A stretch of DNA of 64,000 nucleotides from an uncultured Fibrobacter sp. GTDB taxonomy: Bacteria > Fibrobacterota > Fibrobacteria > Fibrobacterales > Fibrobacteraceae. Shown here piece after piece: positions 1 to 8,091 of the stretch. Numbering within the stretch: the first letter of the stretch is position 1; the number at the start of each line of letters is the position of its first letter. The position numbers and the translations under genes were made by a program. The DNA is taken from contig CAMKMX010000004.1 in NCBI GenBank assembly GCA_946414025.1, forward strand, positions 51,982 through 115,981, in the 5' to 3' direction. The notes below the pieces were generated by a model that had not been told where the DNA came from, did no database searches, and worked only from the letters and a program-made list of their open reading frames with translations.

Positions 1-2
1 AT

Positions 3-503
3 CTGTACCATCCCTTGTTCTGGACATTCTATGGAGCGGTAAGCGGAAGCGTGGGCAAGTTCTTTGATTCTGCCCTAGAAGACGATGCCCGCGTATTCTA
101 CCAGGGAGGATCTCGTTCTGTTCGTGGCTACCGGTTCAGGAGCATCTATGCTAGTTACACCGACACGGTTACCGCAAAAGATGGAACGCAGAAAGAGCGT
201 ATCAACACCGGTCTCACACCATTCTACTACCGTTTCAATCAGGAGCTCCGCTGGAAAATTCCAATCAAGAGCTGGAGTCGCTGGCAAATCGTGCAGTTCT
301 TCGACTGGGCAAAAGTCATGGACGAAGAAAGCAGTCTCTATATCGAAGAATCCGATGCCAGTTTCGGCCTTGGAATTCGCTACCACTGGCAGTTCCTGAC
401 ATTCCGCCTGGATTACGCCATCAACAAGAAGATGAAGAACCTGGGGCAGTGGGAAAACTTCGCCTGGAGCCGGTTCGCTTTCGACCTATCTCAGGCGTTC
501 TGA
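3..503 (+). CDS. Omp85/BamA-TamA family outer membrane protein, C-terminal fragment
   Basis: The gene enters from before the window; codons are open from base 3 to the stop at 501-503, so only about the last 166 residues are seen. The motif GGSRSVRGYR matches the conserved G-G-x-x-x-x-RGY strand of the Omp85 (D15/surface antigen) beta-barrel. It is followed by alternating aromatic and polar strands such as LTFRLDYAIN, and the protein ends in a short final strand with terminal Phe, typical of outer membrane barrels. Family members insert or translocate proteins at the outer membrane. POTRA domains, needed to tell BamA from TamA or another paralogue, are outside the window. It is convergent with the ABC ATPase gene, 8 bases away. 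Confidence 0.8.
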   Translation: MYHPLFWTFYGAVSGSVGKFFDSALEDDARVFYQGGSRSVRGYRFRSIYASYTDTVTAKDGTQKERINTGLTPFYYRFNQELRWKIPIKSWSRWQIVQFFDWAKVMDEESSLYIEESDASFGLGIRYHWQFLTFRLDYAINKKMKNLGQWENFAWSRFAFDLSQAF

Positions 504-511
504 TGTAGCGA

Positions 512-1351
512 TTAGTGAGAAATGGCTTCGCGGTATATGTCCGAAAGGGACATTCCCCGTTTTTTCAATTGGCCGACAGGGATCCCCGCCGATAAAAGAG
601 CCGCTCGCAAAGCTCCTTCGTCTATTTGAGACTGTACCTCGATTTCAAAACGTGCGGTTTTCCCTTCTTGCTTTTGAAATTCATCCTGTAGATTTCCGAA
701 GCGCAGTACCACGCCCTTATCGATGATGGCATAATCCGTCGCTTCGGTTTCCATTTCCGCCAAAATATGGGAACATACGATGGCCGTGCCGCCCAATTCC
801 TTGCGCCAGTCACCTATATAGTTCCACACCTGTTCACGGGATTCTGGATCCAGGTTGGCCACGGGTTCGTCGAGAATCAGAATTTTAGGCCTATGTACAA
901 GGGCTCTTGCAATTTGCAGTTTCTGCTTGTTGCCAAGGGACAACTGGGACAGTTTGATGTCCAGGGAAGGTCCACTTATTTTTTTTAAGACTTCCCCTCC
1001 TCGTAAAACAGCCTCGCCCCTTTCAATCCCGTAAAATCCGGCAAAATAGCTGAGGTATTCAGCCACGGTCAGGCGTGGGTAAACACCTGGATTTTCCAAA
1101 AGTACGCCAAACTTGTTTGAATCCAAGAACCCCTTGCCGTTTTGATAGGCCGACGCTATTTTCAACGTTCCAGTGTAATGAGGCAGCCTTCCACACAATA
1201 GTCTCATCAGCGTTGTCTTGCCTGCCCCATTGGGACCAAGAAGAGCAAAGAAAGAACCTTCCTCTATTTCCAGGGACAAGTCTTTTAACGCAAAGCTCTC
1301 GGACTTTGGATACTTAAAGTTCAACCCCTTTATAGAAACAAGACTAGACAT
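512..1351 (-). CDS. ABC transporter ATP-binding protein (ABC-2 export type), orphan
   Basis: 279 residues with a full nucleotide-binding domain: Walker A GPNGAGKTT (about 39-47), signature LSLGNKQKLQIARAL (about 136-150), Walker B ILILDEPVANLD (about 156-167) and the H-loop histidine in CSH. The C-terminal 60 residues resemble the tail of CcmA/NatA-type exporters. It would energise export of an unknown substrate with an integral membrane partner. No permease gene follows: the next gene downstream is convergent. Its start overlaps the stop of the small upstream gene by one base (TAATG), so the two are probably translationally coupled. Confidence 0.85.
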   Translation of the reverse strand: MSSLVSIKGLNFKYPKSESFALKDLSLEIEEGSFFALLGPNGAGKTTLMRLLCGRLPHYTGTLKIASAYQNGKGFLDSNKFGVLLENPGVYPRLTVAEYLSYFAGFYGIERGEAVLRGGEVLKKISGPSLDIKLSQLSLGNKQKLQIARALVHRPKILILDEPVANLDPESREQVWNYIGDWRKELGGTAIVCSHILAEMETEATDYAIIDKGVVLRFGNLQDEFQKQEGKTARFEIEVQSQIDEGALRAALLSAGIPVGQLKKRGMSLSDIYREAISH

Positions 1352-1575
1352 TAATCATTCTCGACAGGGAAAAGTTCTTCACGACGAAATGCCTTTTCAG
1401 GATTAACCAGACGGTTGAGCGCCTCGGTAAGCAAGTCCTGGGTGTGGCGCGGAACCGGCTTTTTCCCGAGCCTCGCCTTCTGCACCATCTTGTGGTTCAG
1501 GTTTCCTGGCAACTGTTCAACCACGTCGTGATTGGTCCAGTTCCCAGCTGAAAGAATTTCGTCAATCTTCGTCAT
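1351..1575 (-). CDS. Small protein of unknown function, possibly helix-turn-helix
   Basis: I do not recognise a family. Starting at the ATG at 1575 it has 74 residues, lysine/arginine rich in the middle (MVQKARLGKKPVPRHTQ), and ends in an acidic stretch. The helix pattern around TNHDVVEQL and MVQKARLGKK could be a lambda-repressor-like fold, but this is only a guess. A GTG two codons upstream is an alternative start. There is no clear Shine-Dalgarno and a terminator hairpin lies 13 bases upstream, so its own promoter is not obvious. Its TAA overlaps the ATG of the ABC ATPase, which suggests joint expression. Confidence 0.55.
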   Translation of the reverse strand: MTKIDEILSAGNWTNHDVVEQLPGNLNHKMVQKARLGKKPVPRHTQDLLTEALNRLVNPEKAFRREELFPVEND

Positions 1576-1587
1576 ACCCACAAATTA

Positions 1588-1620
1588 GAAAAAGCCCGGG
1601 GAATCAACCCCGGGCTTTTC
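1588..1620 (-). terminator. Rho-independent terminator after the ompA-family gene
   Basis: Perfect 8-bp stem GCCCGGGG / CCCCGGGC (1594-1601 and 1608-1615), loop AATCAA, flanked by A and T tracts on both sides so it can act in both directions. It lies just past the ompA stop (1640). Confidence 0.9.
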
Positions 1621-1639
1621 AAAGATTCAGTAAGAGACC

Positions 1640-4222
1640 TTATTCCGTGAAGGTGGCCACGCACTTGGTGCCATCGTCATCCGGCGTCACATAGTGCATT
1701 TCGATACGGCGGTTCTCTTCACGACCGTCTGCCGTCTTGTTGTCGGCCACCGGAGCGCTATCGCCGCAACCCACGGCCTTGATACGGTTCTTGCCCACGC
1801 CGGACTTGATGAGGAGGTTCATCACCGCCTTGGCACGGTCAAGAGACAGCTTCTGGTTCTTGGCGGACTTACCCACGTTATCGGTATGACCCTGGATAAC
1901 AATGTTCAAATCCTTATAGCGGTCTTCAGTGGTGAGCTTCTTAGCCACGCCCTTCAGCACCGTCTTGGCATTGGATTCGAGAGTAGCCTTGCCGCTCTTG
2001 AAGGTCACACCCGTAAGCTTTTCAGGAGCCTGAACAGGGCAGCCATGGCCGTCGGCACCGGGTTCATCCGGGCAACGGTCAATACCCTTACAGACATTTT
2101 CGAACTGCTTCTGGAGTTTCTTCGTTGCAACCCATTCAGAGCAGGCGCCATCGCCATCCGGGTCAGGATCGTCATCGAAGGGGCAACCCTTGTTCCAAGC
2201 AGGACCGTTTTCGGTGGGGCAGCGGTCCGGAGTCTTGGTGGGGCAGATATCCTTGAACTGATCGTGCATGGACTTCTCGAAGACCCAGGAGGCGCAGAGA
2301 GAGTCACCGTCGACATCCGGATTATCCATGGGGCATCCCTTCGCCCATTCCGGACCGGATTCTGTCGGGCACTGGTCGATACCCTTACAGATGTCGTCGA
2401 ACTGATCCAGCATCTTCTTCTCGGATACCCAGGCGTCGCAGAGTCCGTCACCATCGGTATCGGGTTCACCCAGCGGGCAACCCTCGTTATTTGCCGGACC
2501 AGACTCGGTCGGGCACTTGTCGATACCCTTACAAGACTTTTCGATAAACCACTTCTTGGCGATTTCCTTGTCTTCGGCAGCCTTTTCGAAGTAGTAACCC
2601 ATCTTCTTTTCAGTGACCCACGGGTCGCAAATTCCGTCGCCATCGATATCGGGATCTTCCCACGGGCAACCCTTATTGGCCTTAGTTCCCGCTTCACCCG
2701 GACACATATCGTAGCCGGCACAAGTCTTTGCGAACTTACTTGCCATACCCTCGTCGGTAACCCACGGAGAGCACATACCGTCACCATCCGGGTCGGGTTC
2801 CTTGGTCTTACAACCGTTGAACTCAATCGGGCCAGGCTGAGTCGGGCATTCATCGATACCGTCACAAATATCCTTGAACTTCTTGGTCATCTTCTTCTGG
2901 GATACCCACGGGTCACAGACGCCGTCCTGGTCTGGATCGGGGTCATCCAGTTCGCAACCATCTTCACCTTCACCCGGCTCGTTGGGGCATTCGTCAACGC
3001 CTTCGCAAACATCGGCAAACTCATCTTCAAAGCCTTTCTCGGCAACCCAAGAATCGCAAACGCCATCTTCGTCGGAGTCCGGGTTACCCAACGGGCATCC
3101 CTGGTTCAAGCGATGTCCACGATCGTCGGGGCACTTATCTTCATTATCAGTCACGCCATCACCGTCACGGTCCTGCGGAAGCAGGAAACCACTCCAGGTA
3201 AGACCACCATAAACGGTATATTCGGGATTCACACGAGCAGCAGAAAGCTGGACTCCGTTAGGACGGTCTTCAGACTTCCAAGTCTTCAGGTTGGACAGTT
3301 TTTTATCCCCGCCCAAATAGTAAGACGCACCGGCATGAATATCCAGTCCAACAGGGGTATGGAAAACCAGGGCTCCAGTCAACTGCTGCAACTCAAGGTT
3401 TTCTTCAGCTCCGGCGTTATACGTGAACTTGTCCATCTCTATATCCATGAAGTATTCAGCAAAGATAGAGAGGAAATCCACAAAATAATATTCAGCAGCA
3501 GCACTGACGAAGGGGACATTCATAAAGACGTCGCCCTCGCTGCTGGTATAGCGATAACCGCCGTTCACGTGGATCAAGAACGGAATGCCATCGCCACCAT
3601 CCAGCTTGCTAAAGTCTGCCGTTGCGGCAAGACCGAATTTCATGGTTGTGGAATTGGAGCCGAAAGCAAGACCTTCACCAGTCTCCTTGTTGATGTACTC
3701 CAGTTCACGGACCCAAAGACCCTGCTTGTTCTGGTCGGCAGTAGGGAATGCTGCTCCCAAGAACACGGCTACGTCCATAGGCTGATCTTCGGGCAAGGGG
3801 AACCGAATCTTCAAGTCACCCTTCACATTACCAAGACCGCCCGTTTTGCGACCGTCATCATTTACCGCGTTGCCGAACTGGTCAACAGTCGGAAGGTTAA
3901 AGTTGTCGTAATAGACAGGAATCGCGACACCCACGTCAAAATAATGCCAGATACCGAGGGCAAAACCCACATTGGCACTCAATGCGGTGAACTTGGAAAC
4001 TTCACCCCACCCTGAGCCATTGGCTCCTCTCGCTCCGTTCAGGTTGTTGTAGCCATCGGCATAGTCCATGAGGGCAAAAAATGCCAGTTTGGAATGTCCA
4101 AGGGACTGGCCGGACTGGGTCTTGTTCACACCGACAAAACCTTCCTTGTTCAATGTCTGTGGGTGGGCTGCAAAGGCTCCTACAGCAAGAGCCAGGGCCA
4201 ATCCCGCAATTACTCGTTTCAT
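1640..4222 (-). CDS. Large OmpA-family outer membrane protein with thrombospondin type 3-like repeats
   Basis: 860 residues. A signal peptide (about 1-18) is followed by a predicted beta-barrel region (about 20-350) rich in aromatic strands. Next come one short TSP3 unit (DRDGDGVTDNEDKCP) and seven longer units of about 46 residues, to about 730. These carry the pattern D-x-D-x-DG-x-C-x-x-WV, then a helix ending in F, then C-x-G-x-D-x-CP and GCP. The fourth unit has an insert of about 15 residues. The C-terminal domain (about 733-860) is OmpA-like, with GHTDNVG, SLDRAKAV and ENRRIE, which binds peptidoglycan. The Asp-rich repeats probably bind calcium and form a rigid periplasmic spacer. The start has AAGGAG 7 bases upstream. 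The gene is monocistronic between a promoter and a terminator. It is probably a major envelope protein. Confidence 0.9.
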   Translation of the reverse strand: MKRVIAGLALALAVGAFAAHPQTLNKEGFVGVNKTQSGQSLGHSKLAFFALMDYADGYNNLNGARGANGSGWGEVSKFTALSANVGFALGIWHYFDVGVAIPVYYDNFNLPTVDQFGNAVNDDGRKTGGLGNVKGDLKIRFPLPEDQPMDVAVFLGAAFPTADQNKQGLWVRELEYINKETGEGLAFGSNSTTMKFGLAATADFSKLDGGDGIPFLIHVNGGYRYTSSEGDVFMNVPFVSAAAEYYFVDFLSIFAEYFMDIEMDKFTYNAGAEENLELQQLTGALVFHTPVGLDIHAGASYYLGGDKKLSNLKTWKSEDRPNGVQLSAARVNPEYTVYGGLTWSGFLLPQDRDGDGVTDNEDKCPDDRGHRLNQGCPLGNPDSDEDGVCDSWVAEKGFEDEFADVCEGVDECPNEPGEGEDGCELDDPDPDQDGVCDPWVSQKKMTKKFKDICDGIDECPTQPGPIEFNGCKTKEPDPDGDGMCSPWVTDEGMASKFAKTCAGYDMCPGEAGTKANKGCPWEDPDIDGDGICDPWVTEKKMGYYFEKAAEDKEIAKKWFIEKSCKGIDKCPTESGPANNEGCPLGEPDTDGDGLCDAWVSEKKMLDQFDDICKGIDQCPTESGPEWAKGCPMDNPDVDGDSLCASWVFEKSMHDQFKDICPTKTPDRCPTENGPAWNKGCPFDDDPDPDGDGACSEWVATKKLQKQFENVCKGIDRCPDEPGADGHGCPVQAPEKLTGVTFKSGKATLESNAKTVLKGVAKKLTTEDRYKDLNIVIQGHTDNVGKSAKNQKLSLDRAKAVMNLLIKSGVGKNRIKAVGCGDSAPVADNKTADGREENRRIEMHYVTPDDDGTKCVATFTE

Positions 4223-4263
4223 AGAGTCTCCTTAATGAGGGTAATTCCCAATACTTTCGCTAA

Positions 4264-4301
4264 AATATAGCTTTTACAAGCCATTATTCCATATTGGAAT
4301 A
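4264..4301 (-). promoter_or_regulatory. Promoter of the ompA-family gene with overlapping palindrome
   Basis: On the minus strand TATATT (4264-4269) is a -10 candidate, with TGGAAT 16 bases upstream as -35. The -35 lies in a perfect 7-3-7 inverted repeat, TATTCCA TAT TGGAATA (4285-4301), a likely operator. The region lies 42-79 bases before the start codon. Read directly; function inferred. Confidence 0.6.
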
Positions 4302-4378
4302 GGCAAAATGAGACAAATAGCACACAATTCATCCGCTTTTTTTGCTTTGTTTACGAAAAATTACACCGTCTCCTCTGC

Positions 4379-5047
4379 CTATTGCAAAAATTTTTCGAAA
4401 ATATCGGGATATAGGCGGCACAGACTGGTAAGCCCGCACCTGCTGATGATAAGGTGGTCTATCACAGGTATCTGGACAATCTTTCCGGCGGAACACATCA
4501 TCCTTGTCAAGTGCAAGTCTTCTGTACTGGGCTCGGAACTCCCCGAAGGGTGATTATGGACCAGAATCACCGACACCGCACGGTCCTCTATGGCATGGAC
4601 AAATGTTTCTCTCGGATGCACCAAGGTCTGGTTCACAAGGCCGGTAGTCAGTTCGTGGATATTGATAACCACATTGGAAGAATTCAAGGTCACCAGGACC
4701 ATGTGTTCCTGGTTCTCGTATTTGAGATAAGAAAGTCTAGGTTCCAAATCTTCTGGTGTAATGACATTAATGGCTCTTGCCCCAAGCATATACCGGGACG
4801 AAAGTTCCAAGCAGGCAAGAACCTTCGAAGCCTTTGCCCGACCAAGACCGCGAACTTTCAGAAGTTCCTTCATTGTCGGAAACTCGTTTACCGTTGACAA
4901 GTAGTCCGAAAGATTCCGTGACAGCTGAAATACATCGCAATTGGAGCATCCGCTACCAAGCACCAAGGCCAAAAGTTCCTCATTGTTCAGGGCACTTACG
5001 CCCATCTGTTGCATTTTCTCTCTGGGTAAAAGATTCTGTTCGCTCAC
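4379..5047 (-). CDS. radC: RadC family protein (JAB/MPN domain)
   Basis: 222 residues, the normal family length. The N-terminal helix-hairpin-helix region includes KVRGLGRAKASKVLA. The C-terminal JAB domain has the metal motif VHNHPSGSSEPSTEDL (H-x-H and a downstream D), as in zinc JAMM enzymes. The role is unsettled; the family was first tied to DNA repair and is now linked to recombination and competence. The start is GTG, chosen because TCAAGGAGGAATT lies directly before it, an excellent ribosome site. A hairpin lies just before that site. No SOS-type box is visible. Confidence 0.92.
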   Translation of the reverse strand: MSEQNLLPREKMQQMGVSALNNEELLALVLGSGCSNCDVFQLSRNLSDYLSTVNEFPTMKELLKVRGLGRAKASKVLACLELSSRYMLGARAINVITPEDLEPRLSYLKYENQEHMVLVTLNSSNVVINIHELTTGLVNQTLVHPRETFVHAIEDRAVSVILVHNHPSGSSEPSTEDLHLTRMMCSAGKIVQIPVIDHLIISRCGLTSLCRLYPDIFEKFLQ

Positions 5048-5055
5048 AATTCCTC

Positions 5056-5095
5056 CTTGAAAAAAAGCGTCTATGTATTAAACGCTTTTTTCAAG
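5056..5095 (-). terminator. Terminator between the metallopeptidase gene and radC
   Basis: CTTGAAAAAAAGCGT (5056-5070) pairs with ACGCTTTTTTCAAG (5082-5095), leaving one A unpaired, with a loop of about 11 bases. It lies about 60 bases past the metallopeptidase stop. Its 3' arm runs straight into the AAGGAGG ribosome site of radC, so it may also influence radC expression. Confidence 0.7.
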
Positions 5096-5152
5096 AGAAA
5101 TAAGCCTGGTAAATAAAAATTTTACACAATCAAGCGAAAGAGATGTAAAAAA

Positions 5153-6181
5153 CTAACGGGAAACCTGTTCCCATAACTCACGAGATGTTACACCGTAGTG
5201 TTCCTTGAGGGACTTGTCCACATCCTGGCGGTAAAAACCCTGGATGCAGGCCTTGAATTTAGGGAACTGCTCCCTTGAAGTCCGGCTGCCATTTACGCGG
5301 AACATCTTCTTGACCATTTCCAGAGAATACCAGTAAAGTTTCAGAGCCTCATCGGTCCGAGATTCCCCTACGAAAGGCGCTACAAGGGCGTCCAAGGAAG
5401 GAGGCGAACCCGAAGGGCGATCCTTGTCATTTCGGCTTCCATCCACAAGCTGGGCAATTCCCTCGTTTAGCCACAAGGGAACCTTGGCCCTTGTCATGGC
5501 ACGGACAAAGGCGTGAGTCAGTTCATGGAAGATTACGGGGCGGTAAAGTTCCCTATACTGCATCATTCCAACAGGAATACGGAGTTTGCCGTCGAAAATC
5601 GCGCCCACCCACTCTGGTCTTGGACCTATTCCCTGGTATTCGGAAGACTGATACAAAACAACATGCATCTTGTTTTCTGGGCGGAAATCAAACAGATGAC
5701 ACAGGGAATCGTAAGCCACTTCCAGTACAGAAAGCGCTTCCAGAACATCGTTTCTGTTCGGCCGGCCCTCGAATTCTACACGGAAATGCATGGACCGGGC
5801 AATACCCAATTCTTCCATCTCCTTGAGAAGTGATTTCGATTTCTTTTCCAGGAATTCCAGGTCTTCGTTTCTGTAATTCAAGGTTCCAATATAAGCTATG
5901 CAATCCTCGTAGCGTTCCTGCTCGTAGAGGGCTCCTGCCAGGTGGAGCTGCAGGTTCCTATCACCGGGATTTTTTTTCAACAAAGCTCGGACGGCTTTTT
6001 CAGCGCATTTCCAGTCCGCTGCCTCCTGGCATTCGTTGAATTCATCCACAAGACGATTCGCCTCTTCTATGACACGATTCTTTTTTGACACATCCATGTA
6101 TGTGTGTACGCCATAACCCAGGGCGACAACAGCTGCGACGATAGCGAAAAGTATTCGAAAAGGAGGCTTGCTTTGCGGCAT
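5153..6181 (-). CDS. Membrane-anchored peptidase MA-like metalloprotease with TPR-like region
   Basis: 342 residues from the ATG at 6181. One N-terminal membrane segment (FRILFAIVAAVVALGYGV) is followed by a helical TPR-like region (NPGDRNLQLHLAGALYEQERY). A gluzincin domain then shows HELTHAF (H-E-x-x-H) and LNEGIAQ, with the third zinc ligand Glu, about 20 residues on. This is the arrangement of the peptidase MA family. It probably acts in the periplasm on an unknown substrate. A longer reading frame reaches 6253, but the membrane segment then sits oddly far in; the shorter start is preferred although neither has a good ribosome site. It is divergent from ychF, and the shared 83-base gap holds both promoters. 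Confidence 0.8.
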   Translation of the reverse strand: MPQSKPPFRILFAIVAAVVALGYGVHTYMDVSKKNRVIEEANRLVDEFNECQEAADWKCAEKAVRALLKKNPGDRNLQLHLAGALYEQERYEDCIAYIGTLNYRNEDLEFLEKKSKSLLKEMEELGIARSMHFRVEFEGRPNRNDVLEALSVLEVAYDSLCHLFDFRPENKMHVVLYQSSEYQGIGPRPEWVGAIFDGKLRIPVGMMQYRELYRPVIFHELTHAFVRAMTRAKVPLWLNEGIAQLVDGSRNDKDRPSGSPPSLDALVAPFVGESRTDEALKLYWYSLEMVKKMFRVNGSRTSREQFPKFKACIQGFYRQDVDKSLKEHYGVTSRELWEQVSR

Positions 6182-6264
6182 ATGAAAAAGATAGCAAGCG
6201 GAATATTCTAGATTTAGCGCCGAAAACAAAAGGTCGGCACATTTTTGTGCCATAGGAGATTATC

Positions 6265-7362
6265 ATGGGTTTCAAGTGCGGTATCGTAGGCCTCCCCAAC
6301 GTAGGCAAATCGACAATCTTTAACGCCATCACCAACGCCGGCGCCGAAGCGGCGAACTACCCCTTCTGCACCATTGAACCCAACGTGGGCATGGTGAGCG
6401 TGCCGGACAGCCGCCTCGACGAACTGGTGAAGGTCTATAACCCGAAATCCATTGTCCCCGCCGTTACAGAATTCGTGGACATCGCTGGTCTCGTGAAGGG
6501 TGCGGCCCAGGGCGAAGGCCTCGGCAACCAGTTTTTAACCCACATCCGCGAGTGCGAAGCCATCATGGAAGTCATACGCTGCTTCGATGACGAGAACATC
6601 GTTCACGTGAGCGGTTCCGTGGACCCGGTCCGAGATGTGGAAATCATCGAAACCGAACTTATCTTGAAAGACCTGGATTCCGTTGAAAAGCGTCTTGCTA
6701 CCGAGGCCAAGGGCGCCCGCACCGGAAACGCCGAAGCCAAGGCCCGTCTCGCCGCCTGCGAAAAACTCCGGGACACCTTCCAAGAAGGCAAGGCCGCCCG
6801 CACCGTGATGCACGACAGCGAAGAGATGGAAGGCATCGTCAAGGACTTGGCCCTTCTCACCGCTAAGCCCCTCTTCTACTGCGCCAACGTAAAAGAAGAC
6901 GACATTCTCACCGGCAATGCCTACGTGGACAAGCTGAAAGAATACGCCGCAGCAAACGGTCACGAAGTCATCATGATTAGTGGCAAAATCGAAGAGGAAC
7001 TCTCGGCTATGGAACCTGCGGACAAAGCTGAATTTCTCAAGGAACTGGGCATGAAGGAGTCAGGTCTGGACGCCGTGGTGCGCAAGGGCTACGAAATTCT
7101 CGGACTGCGCACTTTCTTTACCGCAGGCGAAAAGGAATGCCGCGCCTGGACGTTCCACGCGGGCTACAAGGCACCGCAGTGCGCAGGCGTCATCCACACG
7201 GACTTCGAACGCGGCTTCATCCGTGCAGAAACGCTGAGCTACGCAGACTTCCTGAAGCACGGCAGCTGGAATGCCGCCAAGGAAGCGGGCCTTGTCCGCA
7301 CCGAAGGCAAGGACTACCTGGTGCAAGACGGCGATATCATGTACTTCTTGTTCAATGTGTAG
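6265..7362 (+). CDS. ychF: YchF/OLA1 family ribosome-binding ATPase
   Basis: 365 residues, the usual family size (about 363). It starts with GLPNVGKST (P-loop) and carries the altered specificity motif NVKEDD in place of the NKxD of true GTPases, which explains ATP preference. A coiled-coil insert follows, and the C-terminal TGS domain ends [16 protein letters not shown]. YchF binds the ribosome and is linked to oxidative-stress and translation control. The start has AGGAG 7 bases upstream. Its third positions are more GC-rich than those of its neighbours, as expected for a highly expressed gene. Confidence 0.96.
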   Translation: MGFKCGIVGLPNVGKSTIFNAITNAGAEAANYPFCTIEPNVGMVSVPDSRLDELVKVYNPKSIVPAVTEFVDIAGLVKGAAQGEGLGNQFLTHIRECEAIMEVIRCFDDENIVHVSGSVDPVRDVEIIETELILKDLDSVEKRLATEAKGARTGNAEAKARLAACEKLRDTFQEGKAARTVMHDSEEMEGIVKDLALLTAKPLFYCANVKEDDILTGNAYVDKLKEYAAANGHEVIMISGKIEEELSAMEPADKAEFLKELGMKESGLDAVVRKGYEILGLRTFFTAGEKECRAWTFHAGYKAPQCAGVIHTDFERGFIRAETLSYADFLKHGSWNAAKEAGLVRTEGKDYLVQDGDIMYFLFNV

Positions 7363-7378
7363 CACCTGCGGTGCAGTT

Positions 7379-7487
7379 ATGAGTTGTGAGTTGTGAGTTA
7401 TGAGTCTTGAGTCGTCAGTTGTGAGTAACGTAGTGTCCCAAAACACACAACTGATTACTGACAACTCACTACTGACAACTCACTACT
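7379..7487. repeat. GAGTTGTGAGTTATGAG-type intergenic repeat, inverted halves
   Basis: After ychF, imperfect copies of GAGTTGTGA / GAGTTATGA run to about 7425. The complementary form (ACAACTCACTACTG) then fills 7459-7487, so the block could fold into a long imperfect hairpin between two convergent genes. No gene is seen here. A related array lies at 43283-43385. Confidence 0.75.
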
Positions 7488-7488
7488 A

Positions 7489-8091
7489 TTATTTCTTACC
7501 CTGTTCTGCCGCATTTTTCGCAGATCGTTTCGCCCGTAAGTCATCTATAATCGGGCGGGCAATGCAGGCCAGGTTCATGGCTGTTCCGATAAGAATCAGT
7601 ACACTGGCACAGTAGATTCCAACTCCAGGATCTACACGAAGTACATTCATACCGATCGTATTACAAAGAGCCCCGATTTGGGAAAGTACCGCCCATAGCG
7701 AGAACATAGAAAGCATGCCCAAAGCAAGAGAGCCTAGGGAGGCGTAATAGCCAAAGGGCGCAAGCAGTGCAAAGACCGCAGCCAGCAACAACGCCGCTAC
7801 AATGCCGAACAAGTGGAGCATGGGTTCCATCTTCGGGAAATTGGGGATAAAGTCCTTGAACCGCTCAATGGACCTTGGGTTTCCCTCTTCCATCTTTTTT
7901 AGCAAACTCGTCGCCGGTTCCTTGAGTTCGGTACCCAAGTCAAGGCCAAAAGCGATCTCGTACATGGAGGGTTCTGCAATGACCTGATCGGTGCAAGACA
8001 CATTTGCTAGCGGCATCAACAAACCCAAAATGGCCAATAGATAAGGTAAGCCAACCAGCCTCTGGAAAAGCCTAAAATACTTGTTGGGCAT
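7489..8091 (-). CDS. Conserved-looking membrane protein of unknown function
   Basis: 200 residues with about four hydrophobic segments (about 14-32, 98-118, 120-142, 158-178) and a soluble loop between the first and second (about 35-95). No family is recognised. The start overlaps the stop of the FGE-domain gene by one base (TAATG), so it is probably co-translated with it and may help anchor or export that protein. The C-terminus is short and basic, hence probably cytoplasmic. Confidence 0.7.
   Translation of the reverse strand: MPNKYFRLFQRLVGLPYLLAILGLLMPLANVSCTDQVIAEPSMYEIAFGLDLGTELKEPATSLLKKMEEGNPRSIERFKDFIPNFPKMEPMLHLFGIVAALLLAAVFALLAPFGYYASLGSLALGMLSMFSLWAVLSQIGALCNTIGMNVLRVDPGVGIYCASVLILIGTAMNLACIARPIIDDLRAKRSAKNAAEQGKK

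Noticed and set aside
1694..4015. A 773-codon open frame on the plus strand
   Set aside because: It is antisense to the repetitive ompA gene; its apparent repeats are the complement of the TSP3-like units.
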